Assembly (NCBI RefSeq): GCF_020080835.1
Contig: NC_058162.1
Coordinates: 10,121,323-10,185,322, forward strand
Reading direction: 5' to 3'
DNA from: Cotesia glomerata
Lineage: Eukaryota; Arthropoda; Insecta; Hymenoptera; Braconidae
Length of the DNA: 64,000 bases
The notes under the pieces are model-generated. The model was not told where the DNA came from. It saw nothing but the letters and a program-made list of their open reading frames with translations, and did not search any database. Of this stretch, positions 45,748 to 58,101 are shown in pieces. The translations under genes and the position numbers were made by a program. Positions within the stretch are counted from its first letter, which is position 1, and the number at the start of each line of letters is the position of its first letter.

Positions 45748-46653
45748 TTTGGATTTTCCAAACTTTTTTATACTTATTATTCGTAGTACTTAATTGTTTT
45801 TTAATTTTTTTATTGACAATAATTTATTTGAAACTAACTTATATAAATATTTTATTATTTATTATGAATATTGCAGTAATGCATTATTATTTCGTTTCAA
45901 TTTCCGCGCCTAAATTTCCTCCAATCGCATTATTCAGTAGAGGGCGCTCTCGATTTCCTAAAAACTGCTAAAATTTTTTCTATACTAACGAAAAATATCT
46001 CCAGAAGTATAGTAATTTCTTTGCATACGTTGGTATCACCATTTTCCTCCGAGCACAAAATTCGCCTGTCTAAAAGCATTGAGTGAGCAGCCCCTGCAAC
46101 TAAGTGCGCATGCACGAAAAGTTGTCAACATTCGCTAATTTAAGTTGAAATAATTGGAGTTATACTCATCATTTAATTATTTGAAATAATTATCTTTAAT
46201 TTTTTATCGTATAAAATATTGCAATAATTTAATTATAATCATTAAATTATATTTTATTTATTTATTTATTTATTAGTTACAAACTTTTACAGAAATGAAT
46301 TATCAATCACTTAATGACTCTCCTTTCTCATCCTGTACAACGAATTAATTTAATAATTAAATAATAATCACCTCAAAATCGCCTTCACAATGAAAAAAAA
46401 TTAATCATTTACTAATGTATGTGTACTGTAATATTAAAAATAATTATAAGTAGACAGTGAATTTAATTTAATACAATTGAAGAAAATAAACTACAAAAGT
46501 AAAGCTGTACAAGGAAGAGAAGTCTAGAGCATCGAAGAATAGTTATCAAAGTTGTATAAAAAGAGTTAGTGTAAATGCCACAAAGTAAAGAGTTCTGTTA
46601 ATGATTTATTTATTTATTATTATTTAGTTAATAGTGTGGCTTAAATAAATAAA
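45748..46653. other. AT-rich spacer and 3' flank of leucyl aminopeptidase
   Basis: No gene is recognised. The part nearest 46653 is the 3' untranslated region of the aminopeptidase gene. A mildly GC-richer stretch at 45900-46130 contains no supported reading frame. Confidence 0.45.
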
Positions 46654-49600
46654 TTAGGCAGAAAATTGTCGTAGGAATTGTATCAACGTTCTCGTAGGTC
46701 TGCCACTCATTCCGCCATGCAAGTAATTAAGGTCGTCGTTGTTTGAACTCATGACACCAGCAATGTCCAAGTGCATCCATGGACATGCGTCACTTGCGAA
46801 TTCGCGCAAAAATCCAGCCGCTGAGCAGGCACCACCGCCTTTAACTTTAGCCATGTTGTTGACATCTGCAGCTTTAACTGGTTCTAAAAAAAAATAAATA
46901 ACAATTTAATTTAATATTTATATAAATATATAACGTTTCGAATTTTTCGCTGTGAAAATTTTCGAAAATAAATTCTTGGATTGCCAAAACGTCGAAAACA
47001 AATTTTCATTTTTTTTAATTTAAACGAAATCAATAATTTCTTGAATTTTTGAAAATTTTCTATTTTTATAACCAAAATTATTAAACGTTTAAATTCTGAA
47101 ACGGAAAGTTAAAAAAATTCTTTTTTAATTTCTAAAATTAAAAAAAACAACAAAATTTTAATAAAAAACAAAAAAATAAAAAATGAAATAATAATAAATA
47201 AGTAAATGAAATAAAAATTATTTTTCATAATTTCAGTCAATTTTCACATTCTTAACATTCTTGAGGTAAGTGTGAAAAAAAAAATTTCTATATACCCTTT
47301 TTGGCATTAGACACGCGAAATAATTAAATTAAATAAAAATCTGTCTTGTATCATGATAATTACTTGTCATTTTATTGTTGTAGTGTTGCCACAAAGGCAT
47401 TCTCCAAACACGATCGCCAGTGAAAGTACCAGCAGCTTTCAATGCCTCCCAGTAAGTGGCATCAGTTGAGAAAACTCCAGTAGCCGCGGCTCCCAGAGCG
47501 ACTCCCATAGCACCAGTGAGGGTAGCGATGTCCAGCGTAAGCTTTGGTTTGAATTCAGCAGCGTAGCAGAGTGCATCAGCAAGAATGAGTCGCCCCTCGG
47601 CATCAGTGTTGTCGACGATAATCGTCTTCCCGTTCATTGCAATGACCAAGTCTCCGGGTTTGGTCGCCGAGCCGGACGGTAAGTTTTCCGTCAGTGGAAT
47701 CAATCCGACGATGTTTACTTTTAATTTTAATTCTGCAGCTGCTTTTATTGAAGCTACTACACATGCGGCTCCTCCCATGTCTGCGCGCATTTCATCCATA
47801 TTACCTGGGGACTGATTTAAAAATTTATTTTTTAATAATATAACTTTTTTTCAACAACAATTTCTTGAAATTAAAAAAAGCGCCATTCGGCTACACTCAA
47901 AACGGATAGGTAGATTTCTGGAATTAATATTGAAAAAGAAATCGACGTAAAAAATAGAACTTGTAATATATGAACGTTGTTTGACGATAAATGCCAAAAA
48001 TTAATTTATTTTTAATTTTCCGAATTTTGAAATAAATTGAAAAAAGTCAACGAATAATAGTTTAAATTAAAGATAATTGTGTACTTTAAGATAAATTTAA
48101 TAGATTCCATCCCTTCTTTACATCTGGAAAATTATTTCCATAAAATCGACGAAATTCAAAATTTTTTGAAAATAAAAAAAATATTTAGACACGCACAACT
48201 CGTAAACTAACCGGCTGACATCGCGCGTAATAGGTATCATATAAATTTTTGAGTCAATGCTATTTTTTAGCATAACTCGACGAGATCAAACATATTATAA
48301 TAAAATTTTCTTAAAATTATGACATAAGACCCGCTACTATAAGTAGATTTTTAAAGAAATCTATCTAAAAATATAGTCTATTATTAATCTTAAAAATTAG
48401 TAGGTCACTTCAGACGATAAAAAAGAAATTCTTAGCTAAAGTTTGTATCTTGAGGCTTAGAAAACTTTTCTTTTTTCAACTCGCCTTGTTTTAAACTTTT
48501 TTTTTTTTTCTTTAAATTAACAGAAGTAGATTATGAATAAGATAATTACCTTAAGACTGATACCACCAGCATCAAAAGTAACTCCTTTGCCAACTAAAGC
48601 AATGGGAGCTTCGGTTACATCATTCGCTCCCTTATAATGGATTTCCAAAAACTTGGGCTCTTGAACGCTACCGCGAGACACACTTAAAAATGATCCCATT
48701 TTTTTATCTTCAGCCCATTGCTTGTCATGAATAATAACCTGGACATTAATAAGCGAACGGAGGGTGCTGGCAACAGTATCGCTAAAGATCGTTGGGGTCA
48801 TTAAATTCGCAGGCGTGTCAGCTAACCGACGTGCCCAATTCTGAGCTTGTGCTTTTATTTTACCGACCTCCCAGCTGTCTCTGAATCATCAAAATAATTA
48901 AAGTTAAAATGAGCTTTATTATCAAACAATTGTTTAATATTGATGAAAAAAAATATGAGTTCTAATGAATTTTAGAAAATACTATTAAAGATAGTTTCAC
49001 ATTTCCACTACAGTAATACGCACTTACCCTAGTTTCAGGATAAATTAGTTATAAATCAATTCTCTCTCGAACAATTTAATTTACAGTTTGCTATTTTAAG
49101 AATTTAAAATTTCAAGTAAAAAAAAAAAAAAAAAAAAAACTTACGCTTGATCAGAACCGTACAATGAAACATTGGGCAAAACTTTCTGCTTAGATTTGTT
49201 CTTGAACTCCCGAAAAATCCAGGAAGCGAGAAGCGAGCCTTCAGCAGCGGCTTCAGCATCTCCCATCGGCTCGACGTCAATTTCTTTAACGTCAACATTC
49301 TCAAGGGCACCGCATCCAGCTGATTGTAAATTATAATTTTAAATATAAATATTTTCTATTGATTATCTATTTATCTATTATTAATTAATTAATTAATAAA
49401 CTCTTGAACTATGTTAGTACACTATGAGAAAATAAAATTTACCAGCAACAGCCGTACGAATGTTTTCTTTAGCTTCATCAATCTCTTCCAACACGTTGAT
49501 TCCAACATTTTTCTTGCCAAGTCCTACTACGGCAACGCAAGCATGCTGTGCATTTTCAAGGCCCCAGAAAACGCGAGTTTTGCTCTTTTTTATTTTTGGT

Positions 49601-52600
49601 CCAGCACTGAAATTATTTCATTCTATTAGTTTTATTCAATCCAATTAAATTAATTAATTAATCTAGAAACTTTAAAATCGGTTGAGTTCCGAAAGGAATA
49701 GAGTCCAAGGATCGAATTAATTATAAAATTAATTAGACATTAAAACGTATTTATTTTTATATTCTAGCATTAGGACACTGAATCAATCTTAAATTAATTA
49801 GATTCATTAAACATTTTTTTTTTCAAAATACATTCTAAAAATATACTATTTCTTTTCGTTTCATTCTCTTTCCTTTAAATTATTTTTACATAATATTTAC
49901 TTCAATTTATGCAATTATAATTATAATTAATAATATTTAATTATTTATGTTCTTCACTTTAGTCACAACATCCGATTAGCATGGAAGTTTTCGTAAAACC
50001 TGATCATGCATTGATAAACTCCATCTCTTCGTTAATCATTTAATTAATTTTTTATAATTAACAATTATAAATAAAACCTCTACTGATATTCGCATCTAAT
50101 GAACAATTATTTCAAGTAACCCTAATTCTCTATTTAAAATTCGAGAGATTAAACAATGTAAGAAATAATTACTAATCACTAGTCTGGGTCAAAAAACCAG
50201 TTCATTTTTTTTTCATCGAATATCAAAATTTTTTTAAATAATATCAAAATTATAAAATTATAATTACTTAAAAAATTTTTTTGGACGAGTAAAAAATCAC
50301 TTGAACAAATTTAGAAAATTCGAGGAAAAAATGAAAATTTTTTTTCCCACTCTTCACTAATCACAAAATTTAAACTTATAATTAACTTTACTTTAAATTG
50401 GCACATTATTATTTAAATTTAAAAAATAGTTCGTTATTTTACAATTAATCAAAAGCCTGAGAACTTAATTAATATTCATTAAATAAAAAAAAAATACAAT
50501 AAAAGATTATTGAAAACTTAATAATTAATTAAAAAAAAAGCCTGAGATAAAAAATATAAAGCACTCTCTGAATATTAAAACATATCTTATTACGAGGCGT
50601 GCGATAAATTAAACAAGCTCAAGAATTTTAATAATCCCTTGAGAATTAGCAGCTACAACGACGTTTGAGTTTTGCCTCCAGCAAACCGCGGAAACAAATT
50701 CATTTGACTCCTCTTCACGCCTCTCCTGCATCTCGAGGACACTTCTCACTGGATCAAATTTGTAGGAGAACAATTGTTTGGTCAGTCCTTTATAGTAAAC
50801 ATAGAGCGCGTTGTTTTCAGATCCACATGCTACATAATCACCATCAGTAGCAAGCCCGACGAAATTCTTCTCATTGATATGCCCAACGAAGGACCTCAAG
50901 CAGTGAGGATTATTGATGTTCCATACCTTAAGCTGTGAGTCCGTGCTAGCCGACACAATCTCTTCTTTGTTGATAAATTTAACATACGAAACAGCTTTGC
51001 GGTGTCCTTTGAAGACGCAGAGTGCCTCTTTGAGGTTCCTCAGGTCGTAATAATGCACACAGTGATCAGCAGACCCAAAAGCCAGGTGACAAGAGCTCCT
51101 AGGGTTGAATTTAACGCAGCATACATTCGCCTTGGCCTCCAAAGAAGCTACCGAGTGATCAATATTAAGAGACCAGAGCTTCACGCGCGCGTCGTCGGAC
51201 CCCGAGGCGATCAGCCGCGTGTCTACGTCATTAAAGTCCACGGACCAGCACCGCTTCTCGTGCTCCTGAAAGGCTTTTATTCTCTGACCAGTGGTCGCGT
51301 CCCAGACCGTCACTGTGCCCTCGTAGTCCGACGAGGCCAGCATTCCTTTGTGGTAAGAATTCCAAGAAACGCAAGAAATTTTCGAACTGGAGATCATCTC
51401 CACGCAAGGATAGTGAATGTCCACCGAGTCGCGGACTACAGACCCGAATTCGAATACTTTTATGCGCTTGGTTACGCCAGCAATAGCGAAAAATTCGTTG
51501 TCTTTGTCAAACTCAATGCTCGAGACTATCGTCGAGTTATTGAAGATGTCTGAGGAGTAATTCAGCGTCGCCAGGGGTCTCAATGCACTGTACCGAGAAA
51601 ATTTAATCAGATTCTCTCTGAAAACATCCAGCCCGGAGCTCATCCCATGAACAGTGTCAATCGCGGTGAGCTTCTGAGAACCTAGCAGAAGGTCTTTAGC
51701 TCGAGCTTCGAAGTAGCAGGACACAAAGTCGTCGAAATGAGCGTACATCCTCTTCCTCCTGGCAGCAAGAGTTGATACTGCTGAGGCGTACTGCTTCTCA
51801 TCAGCACTGACGTTCCCAGTCTCCGGCTTCACCATGTTAGAATCTATAATATCAAGCAAGTCAATCATTTCTTTGCGTATCGCAGACATTTGGGCAGTTT
51901 CATTCTCTCCAGCAGAAGATTTGATATCCTCAACTCGAGGACACTTGCTTTGGACATCTCTTAAAATACTTTCGACCTCCAGCATGTCGTGCTGAATTAA
52001 AGCGACCTCTTTTTGCAGCTGGTTCCTCTGCTCCTCTTTCTGCTTGAGCAAGTGTTTGAGAAACTCGTGGAGCAGTTTGTTCTGCGCGGCACACGACTCG
52101 GCTTCCAGCAAGTGCTTTTGCTGTGTCAAGACCTCCAACATGACATTTACGTCTGGCAAAGTTAGATTAGCACTTTCCGCAGCTACGAAGTCTCTGAGTC
52201 CGTCGCAAATTGGCAGCTCGCTTGCGCTACCGCGACGCTTGTCTCCGTGCAGGCATCCGACGTCCCCAAGGCCGCGAACTTTGGTCTTGTACTTGGAGAT
52301 CAGCTCGTTGAGAAGAAAGTTCGGAAATATGTCTTGCTGCGTGAGCGTGAAGCTGCATTTCGGGCAACGCCCAATTGTCTCGAGGGTTTTTCCGATGCAC
52401 TTGTAGCAGAAAGTATGGCCACACCGCGTTATGTGGGCCTCCTCGATAACTTCAAAGCATATTGGACACAAGTAGTCGTTGTTTTTATCTTCTATTGAGC
52501 CGCCAATACCGTGCAAGACATTCGCTGTCGCTGATTGCCGCTTGTTCGTTGCCGTCGGTGTTCCGCTGCCCCCAGCACCCGGTGCAGCCATGATTGCTTT

Positions 52601-53984
52601 TATCTTTAATTTACTATCTTACAATTTATTATTTATTATTTGTATTAAGTATTAATCGATCAATGACCCGGGGTGTTATTTACTCTTACTCTTTACTGTT
52701 AATCTTGATTCGTGTTATCTTAGCACCCTAGCCTCTCCTGAAACAATCAAAATGATGCCAGTGAGCTCAATTTTTATTATTTGAATAGAAGTAATATTGT
52801 TAAAATAATTATAAATATATGTGAGTATTTTTAAAAAATAAAATAATTTATTTGTTTGACTGATTAATTAAATAAATAAAATTATGTCAGATGATAAGCT
52901 CAGGCAGCATTGAAATAATTGTTTCAGGAATATTTATTTATATTTTATATACTAATATTATTAATTTTTTATCATTTAATTTCTTTGCATATTTATTAGA
53001 GGTTAAAATAAACAAAGAAATTACTCATTGTAAATAATTCGTTTTTTTTTTTCTTTTTACAATTACAAATGCTATTGTATCGTATTACGTCGCTTTATCA
53101 GCAATATTATCGCACTATTATTATTGTTCGCATGATTCATGAGTAATGAAAATAAAATAAATGAACGTGATTGAAATTAAATAAATGCGATATATAAAAT
53201 AAATTCAAGAGTTTTGGTAGTTGAAAAATAACATTATTATATAGTATTTTTTGTTTTGATTTTTTGTTATTATTAATTTACACTTTTATACTTACAGGTT
53301 TATGTTTGTGACCAATTTACCGTTGACGAGTTCATTATATTTAGCAGCTGCTGGAGTTAGGACAACGTCATTATCATTATCTCCTTCGTAAACTCCCAGT
53401 AATAATCCTCTCTATTAATCAAAATAATAATAATTAGTTAAATAAAATAAAACCAAATATATTTAATTTAAATGATTGATTGATGAATGGACGACGAAAA
53501 ATGGAATAGAACTAAGACGAAAATAATAATGTTTAGCAAATTCTAATTTTGGAGTTGCTTTGTGAATAATACATGAAATTAATTGAAGAGAAATGCGGCG
53601 AGGCTAGTTAGAATTTAGGGCAGGTTGGAAACTGGAGCGAGAGGAATTTTAGAGTAGATAGTAGGAAATAGATAGTAGGAAATAGATAGTAGACAGTTGA
53701 TATTATAGCAGTGAACGGATACTGGATTGTGGAAAATCTAGTGATTGGAAAATTAAGGATGAGGTGAAATCATGATTAAGGAAAATTTTATGGCTTGAGT
53801 ATTTTTATATTTGATGAGAAAAATCAGCAGATCGCGTGGAAAATTTTTGTGGGAGGTGAGGGTGATAGCGACGGAGATGATGTACTTGGCTTACCTTCAT
53901 TTTGGAACAGCTGCTGTAATAACGTTGAGATAAAGTCACTAGCTGATGAACTGTCTTCCTCGGGCTGATCAGAAACAATGCCAT
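46654..53984 (-). CDS. LAP3: Leucyl aminopeptidase, M17 family (cytosol aminopeptidase)
   Basis: M17 aminopeptidases are two-zinc hexameric enzymes that release N-terminal residues, notably leucine, from peptides. Seven coding exons join in consistent phases: 53895-53984, 53296-53411, 49443-49606, 49145-49319, 48550-48880, 47364-47811, 46654-46883; total 517 residues (human LAP3: 519). The N-terminal domain has RGLLLGVYEGDN and CVAVVGLGKKNVGI. The catalytic domain keeps the metal and active-site blocks GKGVTFDAGGISLK, MRADMGGAA and NTDAEGRLILADAL, and the closing GRPTRTLIQFLRQFS. The first 28 residues (FLISPRKTVHQLVTLSQRYY) look like a mitochondrial presequence; Met29 fits a cytosolic start. 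The 3684-base intron 2 contains all of COP1. Confidence 0.95.
50609..52591 (-). CDS. COP1: E3 ubiquitin ligase COP1 (RFWD2), single-exon gene nested in an intron
   Basis: COP1 ubiquitinates transcription factors such as c-Jun and ETS proteins, usually within a CUL4-DDB1-DET1 complex. The 660-residue frame has no intron. Order: a C3HC4 RING (C42, C45, C57, H59, C62, C65, C76, C79, with CPICFEVIEEAHITRCGHTF), LTQQDIFPNFLLNELI, a coiled coil (about 150-235), and a C-terminal WD40 propeller from about 345 (for example VSWNSYHKGMLASSDYEGTV, VKLWSLN, LKVWNINNPHCLRSFVGH). The length is slightly under human (731), mostly from a shorter N-terminus. It lies wholly inside intron 2 of the aminopeptidase gene, same strand. 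The ATG at 52591 begins a glycine/alanine-rich leader as in vertebrate COP1. Confidence 0.96.
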   Translation of the reverse strand: MAAPGAGGSGTPTATNKRQSATANVLHGIGGSIEDKNNDYLCPICFEVIEEAHITRCGHTFCYKCIGKTLETIGRCPKCSFTLTQQDIFPNFLLNELISKYKTKVRGLGDVGCLHGDKRRGSASELPICDGLRDFVAAESANLTLPDVNVMLEVLTQQKHLLEAESCAAQNKLLHEFLKHLLKQKEEQRNQLQKEVALIQHDMLEVESILRDVQSKCPRVEDIKSSAGENETAQMSAIRKEMIDLLDIIDSNMVKPETGNVSADEKQYASAVSTLAARRKRMYAHFDDFVSCYFEARAKDLLLGSQKLTAIDTVHGMSSGLDVFRENLIKFSRYSALRPLATLNYSSDIFNNSTIVSSIEFDKDNEFFAIAGVTKRIKVFEFGSVVRDSVDIHYPCVEMISSSKISCVSWNSYHKGMLASSDYEGTVTVWDATTGQRIKAFQEHEKRCWSVDFNDVDTRLIASGSDDARVKLWSLNIDHSVASLEAKANVCCVKFNPRSSCHLAFGSADHCVHYYDLRNLKEALCVFKGHRKAVSYVKFINKEEIVSASTDSQLKVWNINNPHCLRSFVGHINEKNFVGLATDGDYVACGSENNALYVYYKGLTKQLFSYKFDPVRSVLEMQERREEESNEFVSAVCWRQNSNVVVAANSQGIIKILELV

Positions 53985-54100
53985 GATTTCAGCATTACGA
54001 GTTGAGAGTGAGAGAGAGGAAACGAGAACACAAGAGAGAGATTGGGGACGCGTGCGCAGTTATTATATATGGAGGAAATTTTGCTTTTTTCATTTTTCGT
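53985..54100 (-). promoter_or_regulatory. Likely promoter and leader of leucyl aminopeptidase
   Basis: Immediately upstream of the ATG lies a GA-rich stretch (gagagtgagagagagg on the plus strand) and a CG-containing patch ggacgcgtgcgcag at 54046-54059. These resemble core promoter composition elsewhere in the window. No TATA box position is certain. Confidence 0.35.
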
Positions 54101-54327
54101 TGGCAGCGCTGTGTGTTATGGGAGACTTGATCGTTGTATTATGAATTTTATAATTAAATTTTATCACAATAATTGTTTTATTAACAAAAATGTATTTTTC
54201 TTCTTTGATAATAACCAAATATGACATGTTATTTAAATATAAATAAAACTATATAATTACTTGTACTATTTTTTTTAGTTCAATAATCCTTGATAAGTTT
54301 TATTGAAAAAAATAAAAAAATATCAAG

Positions 54328-54474
54328 GGTAAGTTAAAAGCCCCAGTACTTGCTCAGGAACCAATATCTGCTCACTCCATGTATTTGTATATCTGCATTT
54401 GTGAATATAGATATACAAGTACATGGAGTGAACAGGTACTGGTTCCTGAGCAGGTACTGGGGCTTTTACCTTAG
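54328..54474. repeat. Long hairpin (inverted repeat, ~65-base arms)
   Basis: The arms share agccccagtact(t/g), gctcaggaacca, tgctcactccatgta/acatggagtgaaca and tatatct/agatata, in mirror order, with a loop of roughly 15 bases near 54400. The pairing is nearly perfect, so the repeat is young or maintained. It sits between the aminopeptidase and SLU7 genes. Confidence 0.8.
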
Positions 54475-54718
54475 TTGTATTTTTACGATTCTGAAATGAA
54501 CAGATATCTAACAATTTTTTTGTTTTTATAACAATTAAATTATTACAAAAAAAAAATTTCACAGGTAGAAATTTTTTTTTTTTTTTTTTTTAATTTGTTT
54601 AAAGTCGCATAAACTACTAAGATCATGAGCGACTACGGTAGGGGGTAAAATTTTGATATTGGAACTCGTTTTATTTTTTGGGCTGAGCAGAATAATACAC
54701 TTAAATATTGAAAATATT

Positions 54719-54723
<5 letters not shown>

Positions 54724-54789
<66 letters not shown>
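54724..54789. repeat. TA microsatellite
   Basis: An uninterrupted TA dinucleotide tract immediately downstream of SLU7. Confidence 0.95.
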
Positions 54790-54793
<4 letters not shown>

Positions 54794-54850
54794 TCAACTT
54801 ATATATGTACATCGAGAATTATGCTAATAAATACATTTAATAATAAAATT

Positions 54851-56563
54851 TTACAAGTTAAATTGTAACATGGGATCTTCTTCAAGGCTCCGCTTCATCT
54901 GGAAAGCCTCCAATTCTTCAGCAGTAGGCTCCTTGACCTGGTACATGGAATTATACGGTCGTTTCCTCTCGTCCATTTTCATGAGCCTATCAACTTCCTT
55001 TTGATGTTCTTCTTCCTTTTTCAAAGCACGTTTAAGCTTCTTCTTGTGCTTTAGATTCTCCTTATGCCGCCTCCGCTTTTCTTTTTTAGCAGAACTCTTA
55101 CGCTCACTCTTGGATGTATTTTCTTGCTTTTCCTCCTCGTCCTCCTCATCTTCAGACGAAGATGACGAATCACTAGAGCTGGATTCATCCTTTTGTTTTT
55201 TACTCTTCTTCTTTGGTTCTTCTTTCTCCTCAACTTCCCCGGATCTCGACGGAGCAGTCATGTTCTGAGCTGCTTCAGCAGCAGCAATTCCAGCTTCACC
55301 AGTGCAATAAGAATTCTTAGAATAGGAATGACAGCATTTGAATCCCCACTGTCCTTTACACCACCAGGAGCCCCAGACCGATGTGTGATTATGTATAAAG
55401 ACGTCTTCTTCGTACCTCGAGCGAATAACCTGTTTTTCTTGACCTTTTATGACTTTTCCACTACGGGAATATTCAACATAGTGTTCGGATTGTGCCGACA
55501 CCAGGTCGAGATCTGGCTGTTTCAGATGTTCCTCGCCTCCATAGCGTTCGATAATACTAGACTTAACTTCATTCTTCAGCTCGTCACGCTTTTTGTCATA
55601 CTCCTGCTTCAATAATTCCAACTTGGTGGGCTCAGCAAGCAAATGAACATCAACACCCTTCTCGTAGGCATCCCAAGCAAACAGCTGAGCGTTTGCATGC
55701 TTGGAAGTATCACCAGTGAACCTTACAAAGTTTTCTCCTTGATAATCCACCTCGGCACTCTTTCCAGCATAAGGATTGTCTCTCATAGAACGCGTCTTAG
55801 GATCATAGTAAGCCGAGTTCGGATCCAAATTACGCAAATACTTGGCAGTGTCTTCACGGATTCGCAAATTACGGACAGTAATACGTTGCTTGGAGTCAAC
55901 TTTAGTACCAGGCATGTCAACTTCGTCGACGTATTTGTCCTCATCTTTGTCGGAATCCTGGCCACCATCGTCTTCTCCAGTGTTTAACTTCTCAGCACGT
56001 ATCTGTCTCTTGGCATCCTCAATCTTCTGGTATTCCTCGACGATAGCGCGATGCTCTGCAGGATCGTAACCTGCCCATCGGTCGCGCTTTCCATCATAGT
56101 CCGTTGACAAGCTCGGTTGCGCAAAACTGTTGGGTGCAATGTTTTTGTTATTCCAACGCGCACCTACTTTGCGAGGTCTGTCGAAGCAGTCTTTCTTTTT
56201 GTGATCTTCAGCACCGCAGTTCTCACAGGAACCGGGTTTCCATTTTTTAGCGACCTTTGACGTGTCGACACCACGACGGTACCAGTCGTCTATGCCACTC
56301 AGAGTCTTTTGTTTCTCTGGCTGGGGCCGCTGGTGCTTCAAAGTAGGACCAGTTGCTCCAAAGTACCATGGTGTTGCGCTAATATACTGAGGAATATGTG
56401 GATTGATGTCTTTACCTTCTTCATCAACAGCTGCAGGCGCTGTACCAGCTTTTCGGGCTTCTTCTAGCTCCTTGGCTTTTCTCCAGTCCTCACGGCTCTT
56501 CTTTTTAGGGACCAGCTCCTCTTCTTCCTTCTCCACCATGTTCTTTAATGATGGGTTCTCCAT
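54851..56563 (-). CDS. SLU7: Pre-mRNA-splicing factor SLU7
   Basis: SLU7 is a second-step splicing factor that helps hold the free 5' exon and select the 3' splice site. The intronless 570-residue frame (human 586) keeps the hallmark regions: [39 protein letters not shown], the CCHC zinc knuckle [14 protein letters not shown] (about residues 113-126), [63 protein letters not shown] and the C-terminal [14 protein letters not shown] serine/acidic and lysine-rich nuclear segment (about 455-530) lies before the end. The start ATG at 56563 precedes the conserved N-terminal block. The plus-strand open frames over it are shadows. Confidence 0.97.
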   Translation of the reverse strand: MENPSLKNMVEKEEEELVPKKKSREDWRKAKELEEARKAGTAPAAVDEEGKDINPHIPQYISATPWYFGATGPTLKHQRPQPEKQKTLSGIDDWYRRGVDTSKVAKKWKPGSCENCGAEDHKKKDCFDRPRKVGARWNNKNIAPNSFAQPSLSTDYDGKRDRWAGYDPAEHRAIVEEYQKIEDAKRQIRAEKLNTGEDDGGQDSDKDEDKYVDEVDMPGTKVDSKQRITVRNLRIREDTAKYLRNLDPNSAYYDPKTRSMRDNPYAGKSAEVDYQGENFVRFTGDTSKHANAQLFAWDAYEKGVDVHLLAEPTKLELLKQEYDKKRDELKNEVKSSIIERYGGEEHLKQPDLDLVSAQSEHYVEYSRSGKVIKGQEKQVIRSRYEEDVFIHNHTSVWGSWWCKGQWGFKCCHSYSKNSYCTGEAGIAAAEAAQNMTAPSRSGEVEEKEEPKKKSKKQKDESSSSDSSSSSEDEEDEEEKQENTSKSERKSSAKKEKRRRHKENLKHKKKLKRALKKEEEHQKEVDRLMKMDERKRPYNSMYQVKEPTAEELEAFQMKRSLEEDPMLQFNL

Positions 56564-57878
56564 TTTGTTTTATACTGTTGAAAATAAAATTAATTAAATT
56601 ATTAAAAATAAATATGTTGACTTATAATTTTAAAATATTGAAAATTAACAAGTATCAGATTATTTTAATAAATAAATCACAAATGGTTGAATAAAAATAT
56701 TATAAATTACTTTTTATTAATATTTAATGTGTACGTTGAATAAATAAATTTTATTTTATATATAAATAAAATTTTTCAGAATTAATTTCTTTTATATTTA
56801 ATAACCAATTTACTTTTAATAATTATTTAAAATTACTTACTTATATCATTAAACACTTGAATTTATATTTTAATAAATATAATAAATATAAAAAATATTG
56901 ATTCCAACAGAACGTCTAATAACGAATGTTATTATTTACTACTTTAGAGATTTAGGTTAGATCGCCATTTTAAAGTCCCGAGTGCGCGCGCACTTTTCTG
57001 TAAATTTAGCGGTAAATTTAAATTACTAACATTGTAGAAGAAATAAAGAAAGAAGATAATAAAAGCCTAATAAGTTTTATCAACTCTAATAATTATTAAA
57101 ATAATTAAATATAACACTAATACATCACATTAAATACAATACTGAGTATGATTAAATATCTTGTTAAGTTAAATAAATATTTCAGATTATTTTATTATTT
57201 ATTTATAAAAATTAATTTTTATATTATTTAAACAAAAAAAAGTAACTCTTGCGGCAAGTTATCGACTCGAACGCGCAAGCGCAGGAAACAAGTCCCATCG
57301 GGCCCATTAGCGAGTGAGTGGTGGTAGAGTAGTAAAAGTATTAGTAGAAATTAATAGTATTAGTTGTTATGTACCCAAGAAGTGAACCAAGAAGTATAAA
57401 GGCCCGAGCGATCCCCTCTACCTTCATCATATATATTCTGATCGGGTCAAATCGTAGCTTGGAGATCGGCTCAGCCCGATAAGTGACCTAACCAGCAGCA
57501 GCGGACAGCGGACCCAACCACCAACACACACCACTTACCACTTATGATTATACTCAGTACAGTTCAGTATTGAGGTATCGAGTGAACAAAACGATTAGTG
57601 TGGATTAGTGTGAGAGTGAGATACCAGACAGATACCACATAATCTAGAATAATAATATTGAAATGTTTAGATAATTGGGGACTGTTATCAGTAGGCCCTT
57701 ATAGTTATAATTATCAATAATAACACACACCATCTGAGCATATTGTTGTCTTGCAATTATAATCCTCGAGTACCCACAACTATACTCTGGAATATTACTG
57801 TACCATATTAATGTAACCATCCACCATACCAAAGAATTTAAAGACTCGCATTCCAGATCCAGCTGCGAGGTATTTGGA
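56564..57878. promoter_or_regulatory. Divergent promoter region between SLU7 and the FBXL7-like gene
   Basis: The SLU7 leader lies at the left. A CG-containing patch at 56960-57000 (cccgagtgcgcgcgcac) is a likely SLU7 promoter. A second, 57250-57310 (cgactcgaacgcgcaagcgcagg), and the moderately GC-rich 57350-57560 are the likely promoter and leader of the FBXL7-like gene. Transcript ends cannot be placed exactly. Confidence 0.45.
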
Positions 57879-58101
57879 ATGCAAGATCAAGATGGTGGTA
57901 GCTATAAAACTTATATCCGATTATGTCATAAATTGCTGATCATTCCCGTCACTGTAATCCAGGTAAACTAGAAAAAATAATAAATAAATATTTATTTTAT
58001 TAATTAAAAATTAAATCATTTTTTCTGATACTTACAATGAATAAAATTAATGGGTAATAAATAAAATATTGTCAATGTAGGTCGGAGAATGGAATGGATA
58101 A
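57879..58101 (+). CDS. Spliced upstream ORF of the FBXL7-like gene (34 codons)
   Basis: ATG at 57879 opens MQDQDGGSYKTYIRLCHKLL and continues to a donor (cag then gtaaac, exon end 57962). After the acceptor (caatgtag, exon start 58081) it runs on as VGEWNG to TAA at 58099-58101. The stop overlaps codons 2-3 of the main ORF, whose ATG is 58094-58096. In the main frame the leader exon is closed by a TAA near 57954, so it cannot extend the F-box protein. This arrangement could lower or gate translation of the main ORF by termination-reinitiation. Confidence 0.45.

Noticed and set aside
51002..51553. Plus-strand 183-codon open frame
   Set aside because: It is antisense to the WD40 region of COP1, which has clear family motifs; the frame is a shadow.
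55193..55987. Plus-strand frames opposite SLU7
   Set aside because: Shadows of a conserved minus-strand gene; no splice signals or family motifs.
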